Positions 31,397 through 39,936 of a DNA stretch of 64,000 nucleotides are shown one piece after another. Source of the stretch: Simplicispira metamorpha (GTDB lineage: Bacteria > Pseudomonadota > Gammaproteobacteria > Burkholderiales > Burkholderiaceae_C). The notes below the pieces were generated by a model, which ran no database searches, was not told where the DNA came from, and saw only the letters and a list, made by a program, of their open reading frames with translations. Each line of letters starts with the position of its first letter. Position 1 is the stretch's first letter. The position numbers and the translations under genes were made by a program. The DNA is taken from assembly GCF_004341365.1 (NCBI RefSeq), contig NZ_SLXH01000017.1, forward strand, positions 26,820 through 90,819, given 5' to 3'.

Positions 31397-32422
31397 ATGA
31401 TTGCAATTTTTGGTAGTCTCGAAGATCCTCATGCACAAGAAATAGAGCAAAAGATTCGTCTTTTGGGTTACCCATGTGCCATCATCTCTACAGCGAGAAA
31501 AGATTTAAAAAATACCAGTTTTGTTTTTTTACTTAATGATGAAAAATCAAGCATAGAAATTACTCAGGGAAATATTACATTAAATACTAACAGTATCCAT
31601 TCCGCGTGGGTGTGTCAGCCAATTTTTTCACTTTTTTCGACAACAGAAGAAAAATTCAGTCAAGAATTAAAGTTTTGGTTTTTCACATGGCGAGAATCGC
31701 TAAATGGGATTTATGCGCTCCTTGAGCAGCGCGGTATTTTGGTAAATGGATCTATTTCTGAGGCCGTTGCTAATCAAAATAAAATTAGATACATTGGCAA
31801 TATTTCTAAAAATATTCTCAAGCAACCTAAATCCATTATTAGCAACGATCGGGAGTCGCTATTAAATTTTTTTCGAAATTCGGATTCCTGTGTGGTTTTA
31901 AAAACACTGCATCAAATGCAATTAAGTGTTGATGGCGAACCAACTATGCTTCTAGCATCAATAGTGCAAGAAGACGATTTTCTTGATTTCCAACAAAAAA
32001 ATGAGTGTCCAATATTTCTTCAGGAGTATGTCGAAAAAATCTATGATGTGCGTCTAACAATTGTTGGTGATCATATTTTTTCTTGCAAAATTGATGCAAC
32101 CCATTCCGATGCAGGCCGTATAGACTGGAGGGCTTATGATTTGGCGAATACTCCACATTCTCAATATGATCTTCCTTCTGCTATTGCTGAAGAAATAATT
32201 GGCATTTGCAGAAAAATGAAACTTGATTATGCGACCATAGATCTTTGTGTAGATCAAGGTGGGAATTATTATCTTCTTGATATCAATCCATTTGGTAGAT
32301 ATTTATGGATTGAAGATGCTATTGGGGCGCCTATTACTGATGCTATAGCTAAATTTTTGATAAAAAAGCAAAACTCAACTAATACGATCCACCGGCCATT
32401 CTGCTTGGCTGGCCTGCAATAA
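31397..32422 (+). CDS. MvdD-like ATP-grasp peptide ligase (graspetide macrocyclase)
   Basis: This 341-residue ATP-grasp enzyme resembles MvdC/MvdD, which activate Asp/Glu side chains by phosphorylation and join them to Thr/Ser or Lys of the precursor. Residues 1-40 (MIAIFGSLEDPHAQEIEQK) are the pre-ATP-grasp domain. NQNKIRYIGNI, VVLKTLHQM and IFLQEYVEKIYDVRLTIVGD form the ATP-binding region. ATIDLCVDQGGNYYLLDINP holds metal ligands, with Asp where relatives usually have Glu (EINP), followed by FGRYLWIEDAIGAPITDAIA. The gene is A+T-rich except for its last 12 codons, which overlap yhaV on the opposite strand. No transporter or protease gene accompanies it. Confidence 0.85.
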   Translation: MIAIFGSLEDPHAQEIEQKIRLLGYPCAIISTARKDLKNTSFVFLLNDEKSSIEITQGNITLNTNSIHSAWVCQPIFSLFSTTEEKFSQELKFWFFTWRESLNGIYALLEQRGILVNGSISEAVANQNKIRYIGNISKNILKQPKSIISNDRESLLNFFRNSDSCVVLKTLHQMQLSVDGEPTMLLASIVQEDDFLDFQQKNECPIFLQEYVEKIYDVRLTIVGDHIFSCKIDATHSDAGRIDWRAYDLANTPHSQYDLPSAIAEEIIGICRKMKLDYATIDLCVDQGGNYYLLDINPFGRYLWIEDAIGAPITDAIAKFLIKKQNSTNTIHRPFCLAGLQ

Positions 32423-32839
32423 ATCTTCCCAGCCATTGGGCGGATGTCCGCGCTGGAGCATCTTGCAAAACACCGCATAAGGATCGGTGCTGCTGCCTGA
32501 TGCGCGCAAACTGTGCTCATCGTTGATCCAAGCAAAAATGATGATTTTGCTTTTGGAGTCGAAACGGAAAAACAGGCGGAAGCGCCGTCCGATTTTGGCC
32601 CGGCGCCAGTGCCTGAACACTGGCCCCATGGTGTTGCCTTGGCGGAACTCGTCGCGCCCGGGGTTGCTGGGTATGGTCTCCAGCATCAACTGCGCTAGCG
32701 CGTTGAACAGTTTGACGTTGGCGTTGGTGCCATACCCATCCGGGTCTTGGGCTTTGGCCCGCGCGGTAGCGGTGGCCAGTTTTTGTAGCTGCGCTATCAA
32801 GCAGTCATGAAACAGCAGCGTCCAGCCGTGGCGCTGCAT
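32375..32839 (-). CDS. yhaV: Type II toxin YhaV (ribonuclease)
   Basis: YhaV is a RelE-superfamily ribosome-associated mRNA endonuclease. ATG 32839 gives 154 residues, the length of the E. coli protein. Conserved segments are RFRLFFRFDSKSKIIIFAWI, NDEHSLRASGSSTDPYAVF and KMLQRGHPPNGWEDLL. Its start overlaps the antitoxin stop in TGATG, so the two are translationally coupled. Its 3' end overlaps the ATP-grasp gene by 48 bases, tail to tail. It appears intact. Confidence 0.92.
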   Translation of the reverse strand: MQRHGWTLLFHDCLIAQLQKLATATARAKAQDPDGYGTNANVKLFNALAQLMLETIPSNPGRDEFRQGNTMGPVFRHWRRAKIGRRFRLFFRFDSKSKIIIFAWINDEHSLRASGSSTDPYAVFCKMLQRGHPPNGWEDLLQASQAEWPVDRIS

Positions 32840-33156
32840 CACAAATCCACATCGCCAGCGATGTCGGCATCCAAATCCACGGATTGGGCTGCAGCCGCTA
32901 CCAGCGCCCTGGCCAAATCATCGGGCAGGCTGCTGATGTGGAGGCCCGATTGAATGTCTTGTTCCAGCATCTGCAAAAAGCCAGCAATGGCGGGGTCTTC
33001 ATGAGCTGTTGGCGCTCGACTCACAACGACCTTGTCACCCAGAAAATCAAACGCCACCTTGCCTCCCACGTCTACCCCCAAGGCTTGGCGGATAGCCTTG
33101 GGCAAAGTGATTTGCCCCTTGGCGGTGATGGCTGCAACTTCGTGGATAGCGTTCAT
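32839..33156 (-). CDS. prlF: Type II antitoxin PrlF (SohA)
   Basis: This is the antitoxin and autorepressor partner of YhaV. The 105-residue protein has an AbrB/SpoVT-type swapped-hairpin DNA-binding domain at residues 8-50 (ITAKGQITLPKAIRQALGV and KVAFDFLGDKVVVSRA). The acidic C-terminal part (LDADIAGDVDL) probably wraps the toxin. AGGAG precedes the ATG. An inverted repeat in the promoter is a plausible operator. Confidence 0.92.
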   Translation of the reverse strand: MNAIHEVAAITAKGQITLPKAIRQALGVDVGGKVAFDFLGDKVVVSRAPTAHEDPAIAGFLQMLEQDIQSGLHISSLPDDLARALVAAAAQSVDLDADIAGDVDL

Positions 33157-33184
33157 AGCTAACTCCTGAGAGGAAATTTCTATT

Positions 33185-33202
33185 GTAAGGATTTTTCCTT
33201 AC
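33185..33202. promoter_or_regulatory. Candidate PrlF-YhaV operator
   Basis: GTAAGGA-TTTT-TCCTTAC is a perfect seven-base dyad 29 bases upstream of the prlF start, placed where an autoregulatory operator of the toxin-antitoxin module is expected. Confidence 0.6.
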
Positions 33203-33322
33203 TTTTGGCGAAGACGGATGTGGTGGCCAAGTCACCGGTCTGCCGCTCTGCTCGGGCTTTTTTGTGGGCGCTTGGGAGCCTCGTGAAAATGCGTTTCCAT
33301 ACGCCAGAAGCTGGTATTTTTC

Positions 33323-33332
33323 TGTAAGGATT
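33323..33332 (+). promoter_or_regulatory. Isolated repeat of the operator half-site
   Basis: GTAAGGATTT repeats the half-site of the prlF dyad 138 bases away and lies 72 bases before the DUF485-actP operon. It may be a coincidence or a second PrlF contact. Confidence 0.3.
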
Positions 33333-33403
33333 TAACAGGATTGACTTCCTAGAATGGCGCCTTTTTAGCGCGGTCAGCAGGCTGCGATTCTTTAGGGAGG
33401 CCC

Positions 33404-33724
33404 ATGTCCAATCCACTGTACGAAAACATCAAGCGCGACCCGCGCTACGCCGAGCTGATACAGCAGCGCGGGCGCTTTGCCACCATGCTGGCCTTGATGG
33501 TGATCGGCGTTTTTTTCAGTTTTGTGCTGCTGGTGGCATTTGTGCCCAGCGCCATTGCAGTGCGCATTTTTGCGGGCAGCAATTTGACGGTGGGCGTGGC
33601 GCTGGGGTTTTTCCAGTTCGTGTTCTTCTGCCTGCTTACCTGGGTGTATGTGCGCCGTGCCAATGGCGAGTTCGACACCCTGAATGAACAAATCATCCAA
33701 GACGCCCTGAGGAAAACCAAATGA
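33404..33724 (+). CDS. yjcH: DUF485 membrane protein (YjcH-like)
   Basis: This 106-residue inner-membrane protein has two transmembrane helices (MLALMVIGVFFSFVLLVAFV and ALGFFQFVFFCLLTWVYVRR). The N-terminus MSNPLYENIKRDPRYAELI is typical of DUF485, which is nearly always next to the acetate permease actP. AGGGAGG precedes the ATG. Its stop overlaps the actP start in ATGA. Its role is unknown; membership of the acetate transporter unit is inferred from conserved synteny. Confidence 0.93.
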   Translation: MSNPLYENIKRDPRYAELIQQRGRFATMLALMVIGVFFSFVLLVAFVPSAIAVRIFAGSNLTVGVALGFFQFVFFCLLTWVYVRRANGEFDTLNEQIIQDALRKTK

Positions 33725-35409
33725 CCCGAACGCCCCCTCTGCTTTCTTCCCCCGGGCGTGTGCTGGCGGCTGCGCTGCTGTGCCTGCCCGCGCTGGCCCT
33801 GGCAGGCCCCGACCTGGGCGCCACGGAAAAACAACCGCTGAACTTGCACGCTATCGGCATGTTCTTTGCCTTCGTGCTGATGACGCTGGGCATCACCTAC
33901 TGGGCGGCGGGCCGCTCCAAGTCGGCATCGGACTTCTATACCGCCGGTGGCGGCATCAGCGGCAAGCAAAACGGCCTGGCCATTGCCGGCGACTTCATGT
34001 CTGCCGCCACGCTGCTGGGGCTGACGGCCATGATCTACGGCCAAGGCGTGGATGGCTATATCTACATGGTCGCGTTCTTCGTCGGCTGGCCCATCATCCT
34101 GTTCCTGATGGCCGAGCGCCTGCGCAACCTGGGCAAGTTCACCTTTGCCGATATCACCGCCTACCGCCTCAACCAGGGCCAGGTGCGCACCATGGCCGCG
34201 ATCAGTTCGCTGGTGGTGGTGTGCTTTTACCTGGTGGCGCAAATGGTGGGTGCCGGGCAACTCATCAAGCTGCTGTTCGGGCTGGAATACAACGTGGCCC
34301 TGGTCATCGTCGGTGTGCTGATGATGGTGTACGTCATCTTTGGCGGCATGGTCGCCACCACCTGGGTGCAGATCATCAAGGCGTGCATGCTGCTGACGGG
34401 CGGCACCGCCATCATGCTGCTGGCGTTCAGCCAGTTTGGCTTCAGCTTCGAGACCCTGACCAACCGCGCCATGGAAGTGCACAAGCTGGGCCCCAATCTG
34501 CTGGCCTCGGGCAGCCTGCTGGCCGATCCGGTGACGGCCATTTCGATGGGCCTGGGCCTGATGTTCGGCATTGCCGGATTGCCGCACATCCTGATGCGCT
34601 TTTTTACCGTGACCAACGCCAAAGAAGCGCGCAAGTCGGTGTTTTATGCCTCCGGCATCATCGCCTTCTTCTTCCACGTGATTGCCTTCATGGGCCTGTG
34701 CTCCATTGTGCTGGTGGGCACCGACCCGCAGTTCTTTGAGGGCGGCGACGTCGCTGGCAAGCTGATTGGCGGCGGCAACATGGTGGCGCTGCACCTGGCC
34801 AAGGCCGCAGGCGGCAATTTGCTGCTGGGCTTTTTGTCGGCGGTGGCTTTTGCCACCATCCTGGCCGTGGTGGCGGGTCTGGCCCTGGCGGGTGCATCGG
34901 CCATTTCGCACGACCTGTATGCGCGCGTCATCATGAAAGGCAATGTGTCCGAAGAAAAGGAGATCCGTGTCTCCAAGATGGCCACGCTGGGTTTGGGCGT
35001 GGTGGCGGTGCTGTTGGGTGTGGCCTTCGAGAAGATGAACGTGGCTTTCATGGTGGCGCTGGCTTTTGGCGTGGCCTCCTGCGCCAACTTTCCGGTGCTG
35101 CTGATGTCCATGTACTGGCGCGGCCTGACCACGCGCGGCGCGCTGGTGGGTGGCTATACCGGCCTGATCAGCTCGGTGCTGTTCGTGGTGTTCTCCAAGT
35201 CGGTGTGGGTGGATGTGCTGGGCAACGCGGCACCGCTGTTCCCGTACACCCAGCCAGCGCTGTTTGCCATGCCGCTGGCCTTCCTTTGCATTTACGTGTT
35301 CTCCAAGCTGGACAACAGTGAACAAGCCCGGATGGAGCGTGCCGCCTTTGACGACCAGTACGTTCGTGCCCAAACGGGCGTGGGCGCAGCCAGCGCCGCT
35401 GCACACTGA
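33721..35409 (+). CDS. actP: Cation/acetate symporter ActP
   Basis: This sodium:solute symporter family permease takes up acetate and related short-chain monocarboxylates. The 562 residues begin with a signal-like segment, followed by about 13 helices. ASDFYTAGGGISGKQNGLAI, AGDFMSAATLLGLTAMIYGQ and LPHILMRFFTVTNAKEAR are characteristic. It is translationally coupled to the DUF485 gene. Its likely physiological partner is the propionate/acetate metabolism encoded further along the window. Confidence 0.93.
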   Translation: MTRTPPLLSSPGRVLAAALLCLPALALAGPDLGATEKQPLNLHAIGMFFAFVLMTLGITYWAAGRSKSASDFYTAGGGISGKQNGLAIAGDFMSAATLLGLTAMIYGQGVDGYIYMVAFFVGWPIILFLMAERLRNLGKFTFADITAYRLNQGQVRTMAAISSLVVVCFYLVAQMVGAGQLIKLLFGLEYNVALVIVGVLMMVYVIFGGMVATTWVQIIKACMLLTGGTAIMLLAFSQFGFSFETLTNRAMEVHKLGPNLLASGSLLADPVTAISMGLGLMFGIAGLPHILMRFFTVTNAKEARKSVFYASGIIAFFFHVIAFMGLCSIVLVGTDPQFFEGGDVAGKLIGGGNMVALHLAKAAGGNLLLGFLSAVAFATILAVVAGLALAGASAISHDLYARVIMKGNVSEEKEIRVSKMATLGLGVVAVLLGVAFEKMNVAFMVALAFGVASCANFPVLLMSMYWRGLTTRGALVGGYTGLISSVLFVVFSKSVWVDVLGNAAPLFPYTQPALFAMPLAFLCIYVFSKLDNSEQARMERAAFDDQYVRAQTGVGAASAAAH

Positions 35410-35440
35410 GCGGTATTACCCCGCTGACAAGCGGACTTTG

Positions 35441-35480
35441 TGAACTACTCCATCCTTTGCCGCGCACAGGGTGGAGTAGT
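35441..35480. repeat. Solo palindrome related to the TnpB element end
   Basis: TGAACTACTCCA followed by a 13-base-pair imperfect palindrome (arms ACTACTCCATCCT and AGGGTGGAGTAGT) closely matches the terminal palindrome of the tnpB element at 58640-58676. No transposase gene lies nearby. It may be a stranded element end or a REP-like derivative. Confidence 0.6.
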
Positions 35481-35554
35481 GCGATAAAACGGCATTCTTG
35501 CCTCGGTCCACTGCACTTTGCACCCCCTTCAACAGGGCGTTGCCACATCTGCCT

Positions 35555-37396
35555 ATGTTTTCCTCTCTCCGAACACGCATGGTGGCACTGTGCGTTGGCA
35601 TCGTTATGTTGGCGATGGTGATCGTTGCTACCACCAATTTGCTGATGACCCGCAGCAGCAGTATGGACATGATCAACAGCCAGTCTGCCGCGCTGGTGCG
35701 TGCCCACAGCACTGCGCTAGGCCAGTGGCTGCAGGCCAAGCAACGTGTGGTGGCGTCACTCAAGCCCCATGTGGCCTCTGACAATCCGGTGCCGATGCTG
35801 CAAACTGCGGTGCAGGCGGCGCAATTCGATCAGGCCTACATGGGTTTTCCAGACAAGCATTTTGTTTTTTCTGAAAACCGGGCGCGCGCTGCCGATTACG
35901 ACCCCACCCAGCGCGCCTGGTACAAGGGGGCGGTGCGAGCAGGCGGGGCGGCGATTACCCAGCCGTTCATCGGTGCCAGCACGGGCAAGCTGATCATCAC
36001 GTTTTCTGATTTGGTCGGCAGCCCTGGCCAGGTGCAGGCCGTGGTGGCCGGTGACGTCATGCTGGAGGCGGTCATTACCGCGATTGGCGCCATCCGGCCC
36101 ACGCCCCACAGCTTTGCTTTTCTGGTCAGCGGCACCGGCACGGTGATTGCACATCCCGACCGGGATTTGACGCTCAAGCCGATCACGGCCATTCACCCCG
36201 ATTTGTCGCTGCCGCTGCTGGAGCCCACCCGCACCACAGAAGTACCCACCCTGGATTTCAGTGGGCGCGCCGCCATGGTGTACTCCCACGTGGTGCCAGG
36301 CTCGGATTGGCGCCTGGCACTCGTCATCGACCATGCCGAAGTCACCGCTGGTCTGGGCACGATGCTCACGACCTCGGTGTTGTCATCGGTGGTCATTGCA
36401 CTGGTGGCTGCCGCCCTGCTGTACTTCGCTATCAGCCGGGCGCTGGCGCGGTTGCAGGGCCTGCGTCTGGCCATCACCGCGGCTGGAGAGGGTAATTTCA
36501 CGCACCGCCTGGAGGCATCGGGGTCGGACGAACTCACCCAGATCGCCCAGGCCTATAACCGTTTTGCCGACAACATTGCCACCGTGCTGCACCAGATACG
36601 CGACACCAGCAGGTCGGTGGAAACCGCCACCTCTGAAATCGCCTCGGGCAACCGCGACCTGTCGGCGCGCACCGAGCAGCAAGCCCACGCGCTGGGCAAT
36701 ACAGTGGCCTCGGTGGACAAGCTCACCCAGACCGTTCGGCGCAATGCCGACAGTGCGGCCCAGGCCAACCACCAGGCCCAGTCGGCATCGCAGGTGGCAC
36801 TCAAGGGTGGCGCCGTGGTGTCGGGCGTGGTGACGATGATGGATGAGATCAACCAGTCGTCGCGCAAGATTGCCGACATCAATGGCGTGATTGACTCCAT
36901 CGCGTTCCAGACCAACATCCTGGCGCTCAACGCAGCCGTGGAAGCGGCGCGCGCGGGCGAGCAGGGACGCGGCTTTGCCGTGGTGGCCAGCGAGGTGCGC
37001 AACCTGGCGCAGCGCTCCTCAGCTGCGGCACGGGAGATCAGTGCGCTGGTCAACGATTCGGTCAACAAGGCGCAAAGTGGTGGCGCGCTGGTGCAGGAGG
37101 CGGGCCAGACCATGCAGGAGATCGTGGCCAATGTGCAGCGCGTCACCGGCATCATGGCCGAGATCAGCCAGGCCAGCAGCGAGCAAATCCACGACATCGA
37201 GCAGATCAACCAGGCCATCGTCCACATGGAAGACGGTACCCAGCAAAACACTGCACTGGTGGAACAGGCAGCAGCAGCAGCAGTCAGCCTGCAAGACCAG
37301 GCCACCCACCTGGCGCACATGGCCAACGCCTTCACTTTGGATGGTGCCGTCGAGCGCAGCGTCCGCCCGGTACAGGGGCTGCTCTGCCAGGATTGA
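35555..37396 (+). CDS. Methyl-accepting chemotaxis protein with periplasmic Cache domain
   Basis: This is a chemoreceptor of 613 residues starting at ATG 35555. The first helix ([20 protein letters not shown]) is followed by a periplasmic dCache-like ligand domain ([20 protein letters not shown] and [11 protein letters not shown]). A second helix near residues 270-290, a HAMP domain and the cytoplasmic signalling hairpin with [20 protein letters not shown] and [19 protein letters not shown] complete it. There is no C-terminal NWETF-type pentapeptide. Ligand unknown. A frame open further upstream is not conserved and was not used. Confidence 0.93.
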   Translation: MFSSLRTRMVALCVGIVMLAMVIVATTNLLMTRSSSMDMINSQSAALVRAHSTALGQWLQAKQRVVASLKPHVASDNPVPMLQTAVQAAQFDQAYMGFPDKHFVFSENRARAADYDPTQRAWYKGAVRAGGAAITQPFIGASTGKLIITFSDLVGSPGQVQAVVAGDVMLEAVITAIGAIRPTPHSFAFLVSGTGTVIAHPDRDLTLKPITAIHPDLSLPLLEPTRTTEVPTLDFSGRAAMVYSHVVPGSDWRLALVIDHAEVTAGLGTMLTTSVLSSVVIALVAAALLYFAISRALARLQGLRLAITAAGEGNFTHRLEASGSDELTQIAQAYNRFADNIATVLHQIRDTSRSVETATSEIASGNRDLSARTEQQAHALGNTVASVDKLTQTVRRNADSAAQANHQAQSASQVALKGGAVVSGVVTMMDEINQSSRKIADINGVIDSIAFQTNILALNAAVEAARAGEQGRGFAVVASEVRNLAQRSSAAAREISALVNDSVNKAQSGGALVQEAGQTMQEIVANVQRVTGIMAEISQASSEQIHDIEQINQAIVHMEDGTQQNTALVEQAAAAAVSLQDQATHLAHMANAFTLDGAVERSVRPVQGLLCQD

Positions 37397-37597
37397 GTGC
37401 AAGGTGGGCGACACGGGAGTCGCTATGGTTATGCCGATCAGTATGGGGGCCATGCCGCAGCGGGACATAATCTGCCCCGGAGCCCTGCTTTCGGGGACTG
37501 GTTTTCCAGTTCCCTTCGGCAGGGCTTTTGCACTGGTGGCGCCGGGCCGGTTCGGGCGGGTGCCATCCGTTTTTTGTCACCTTACTGAGACTGTTTC

Positions 37598-38998
37598 ATG
37601 CGCCAAGAAAGCGACTTCATCGGAGTCAAGACCATCCCTCCCGCAGCCTACTGGGGGGTTCACACCGCCCGTGCGGTGGAGAACTTTCCCATCACCGGCC
37701 GCACCGTGGCCCACATGCCCCAACTCATCCGTGCCTTTGCCCTCGTCAAAAAAGCCGCTGCCCACGCCAACTTGCAGCTCGGCGCCATCAACCCCACCCA
37801 AGCCCACGCCATTGCCCAAGCCTGTGACGACCTGATCGCCGGGCAGCTGCACGACCAGTTTGTGGTCGATGTCATTCAGGGCGGCGCTGGTACCTCCACG
37901 AACATGAACGCCAATGAGGTGATCGCCAACCGTGCACTAGAGCACCTGGGATTGCCCAAAGGCCGCTACGACGTTGTTCACCCCAACGACCACGTCAACG
38001 CCTCGCAAAGCACCAACGACGCCTATCCCACCGCGCTCAAGCTGGCCACCTGGTTCGAAATCCAGGCGCTGCTGGACGCCCTGGCCAGCCTGCGCGGTGC
38101 GTTTGAAGCCAAGGCGCGTGAATTCGCTCCCGTCCTCAAAATCGGCCGCACACAACTACAAGACGCCGTGCCGATGACGCTGGGCCAGGAGTTCACCGCC
38201 TTTGCCAGCATGATTGCCGCCGACGAAGCGCGCCTGCGCGAGTCGGCCCACCTGATGACCGAAGTGAACCTGGGCGGCACCGCCATTGGCACCGGTATCA
38301 ATGCCCCTGTGGGCTATGTCGATGTGGTCATCCCCGAGCTGGCGCGCCTCTCGGGTGTGCCCGTCACGCCCGCCGCCGACATGATTGCTGCCACGTCCGA
38401 TACCGGCGCTTTTGTCGATATTTCGGGCATTCTGAAACGCATCGCCACCAAACTGTCCAAGATCAGCAACGACCTGCGCCTGCTCTCGTCGGGCCCGCAG
38501 GCCGGTGTGGGCGACATCAAACTGCCTGCGCGCCAGGCGGGCTCGTCCATCATGCCGGGCAAGGTCAACCCGGTGATTCCGGAGGTGATGAACCAGGTGT
38601 GCTTTGAGGTGATTGGCAACGACGTGGCCATCACCATGGCCTCGGAAGGCGGCCAGTTGCAGCTCAACGCCTTTGAGCCGCTGATGGGCTGGGCGCTGCA
38701 CCAAAGCCTGACGCACCTGGCGCGCGCTTGCCAGACCTTGCAGGTCAACTGCGTCGAAGGCATTGAGGCCAACCACCCGCTGCTGGCCCAGCGCATGGCC
38801 GAGTCGATCACGCTGGTGACGGCGCTCAACCCCCTCATCGGCTACGAGAAATCGGCCTCCATCGCCAAGGCGGCCATGGCCAGCGGCAAGACCATTGCGC
38901 TGACCGCCGAGGAGCTGGGCATCATGGGCCAGGCAGAAATGAACCTGCTGCTGGTGCCCGAGCGGCTGACCCAGGCCGGTGCCCTCAGCGTTGCCTGA
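37598..38998 (+). CDS. aspA: Aspartate ammonia-lyase (aspartase)
   Basis: Aspartase converts aspartate to fumarate and ammonia. The 466-residue protein belongs to the aspartase/fumarase superfamily. The signature GSSIMPGKVNPVIPEVMNQ holds the catalytic Ser, and TSTNMNANEVIANRALE and NDHVNASQSTNDAYPT are substrate-binding regions. The N-terminus SDFIGVKTIPPAAYWGVHTAR is more like AspA than FumC. The 200-base leader has no recognisable riboswitch. It stands alone between a chemoreceptor and slyX. Confidence 0.9.
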   Translation: MRQESDFIGVKTIPPAAYWGVHTARAVENFPITGRTVAHMPQLIRAFALVKKAAAHANLQLGAINPTQAHAIAQACDDLIAGQLHDQFVVDVIQGGAGTSTNMNANEVIANRALEHLGLPKGRYDVVHPNDHVNASQSTNDAYPTALKLATWFEIQALLDALASLRGAFEAKAREFAPVLKIGRTQLQDAVPMTLGQEFTAFASMIAADEARLRESAHLMTEVNLGGTAIGTGINAPVGYVDVVIPELARLSGVPVTPAADMIAATSDTGAFVDISGILKRIATKLSKISNDLRLLSSGPQAGVGDIKLPARQAGSSIMPGKVNPVIPEVMNQVCFEVIGNDVAITMASEGGQLQLNAFEPLMGWALHQSLTHLARACQTLQVNCVEGIEANHPLLAQRMAESITLVTALNPLIGYEKSASIAKAAMASGKTIALTAEELGIMGQAEMNLLLVPERLTQAGALSVA

Positions 38999-39055
38999 CA
39001 CGGCGCACTGAGCCCCGCAGTGTGGGCGCCGCCGCCGCGCCTGCACTGTGCGCTG

Positions 39056-39274
39056 TCAGTAGTGCGGCGGCAGCTCATCGCGCAGGCTGCGCGGTGCAGC
39101 GCCGCCGCCCTCGGGCTGCTGCTGGCCCAGGCGGCGCACCTCTTGCAGCAGCCAGTCGATGTGCTGCTGCTGGCGGTAAATGGTCAGGTTCAGTTGGTCC
39201 AGCAGGTCTTCATTGAAACTGGCTTTGATTTCCAGGTCGGCCAGCCGCTGCTCGGTATCGTGGGTGTGGGTCAT
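39056..39274 (-). CDS. slyX: SlyX family protein
   Basis: This small coiled-coil protein of unknown function is 72 residues long. ATG 39274 gives MTHTHDTEQRLADLEIKASF, followed by NEDLLDQLNLTIYRQQQHID and the C-terminal LRDELPPHY, which are the conserved SlyX landmarks. It lies convergent to aspA, with a dispersed repeat directly upstream. Confidence 0.92.
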   Translation of the reverse strand: MTHTHDTEQRLADLEIKASFNEDLLDQLNLTIYRQQQHIDWLLQEVRRLGQQQPEGGGAAPRSLRDELPPHY

Positions 39275-39288
39275 GGCTAAAAGAGGCA

Positions 39289-39341
39289 TAAAAAAGAGCT
39301 GCAAGGCTTGCTATACAAGCGCTTGCAGCTCCTGAAAAGTG
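39289..39341. repeat. Dispersed repeat copy G
   Basis: A nearly perfect palindrome, GAGCTGCAAGGCTTG facing CAAGCGCTTGCAGCTC around CTATA, with A-rich ends. It lies just upstream of slyX and downstream of the HPF-like gene. Confidence 0.7.
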
Positions 39342-39388
39342 AGCTAATCAAGCCCCGCTGCGGCATTGGCCAGCGCGGGGCGGGGGGC

Positions 39389-39736
39389 TCATTCCTCCAG
39401 GGTGCGAATGGTTTCGCGGGCGTTCTTGTCCTTGATGCGGCCCAGGTCAGCGTCCAGTGCGCGGATCAGCTTGTCGGCGGCGCTGGTGAAAGCGCTGGCT
39501 ACTTTGTCGGCATCGGCCGTTACGGTGATCGGCTGGTGCCCGGCGGGGCGTGCTTCCAGGCGGCAGCGCTTGTCGTTAACCCCTGACTTGCCTGCGTCCA
39601 CGTCGGTCAGGAACACTTCCACACGGGTGATGTGCTCGCGAAAGCGTGCCAGCCGGGCTGCTGCTTCTTCCTGAATCCAGAGTGCCAGCGACTCGCCGCC
39701 TTGAATGTGGTCGTTGGTGTGTACCTGAACTTGCAT
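39389..39736 (-). CDS. HPF/RaiA-family ribosome-associated protein
   Basis: This 115-residue protein has the beta-alpha-beta-beta-beta-alpha fold of ribosome hibernation factors. MQVQVHTNDHIQGGESLALW opens it, RVEVFLTDVDAGKSGVNDKR and EARPAGHQPITVTADADKVA form the sheet, and a final helix runs to the C-terminus. Relative to HPF it ends soon after the core, with no long-HPF dimerisation tail. It probably binds the 30S subunit in slow growth; a variant role is possible. GAGCC/AGGAG-like sequence precedes the start. Confidence 0.8.
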   Translation of the reverse strand: MQVQVHTNDHIQGGESLALWIQEEAAARLARFREHITRVEVFLTDVDAGKSGVNDKRCRLEARPAGHQPITVTADADKVASAFTSAADKLIRALDADLGRIKDKNARETIRTLEE

Positions 39737-39936
39737 GTTGGGCTCCTTTTGTAGCTATGGATCGGCATCGTACCGACACGAACACTGTAAACCAGTGCCG
39801 GGTATCGTGCAGACAGCGGGCGGTACAGGCTTGATGCATGTCAATTGTTGCCGCCCGTCCCCCACTGCGCTGGCAGCTCCAGCGTCTGCGGTGCCCTCCT
39901 ACAGGCCCGCGCAGGCGCAGGTGCTACAACCAGGGC

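Noticed and set aside
31397..32422. Alternative reading of the ATP-grasp gene as glutathione-synthetase, RimK or D-Ala-D-Ala ligase
   Set aside because: The combination of KIRYIGNI, EYVEKIYDVRLTIVGD and DINPFGRYLWIED, together with a small peptide gene directly upstream, fits the MvdD peptide-ligase group better.
35416..35784. Minus-strand frame across the solo palindrome and the chemoreceptor start
   Set aside because: It overlaps the well-supported chemoreceptor gene. Its similarity to the tnpB end region comes only from the palindrome.
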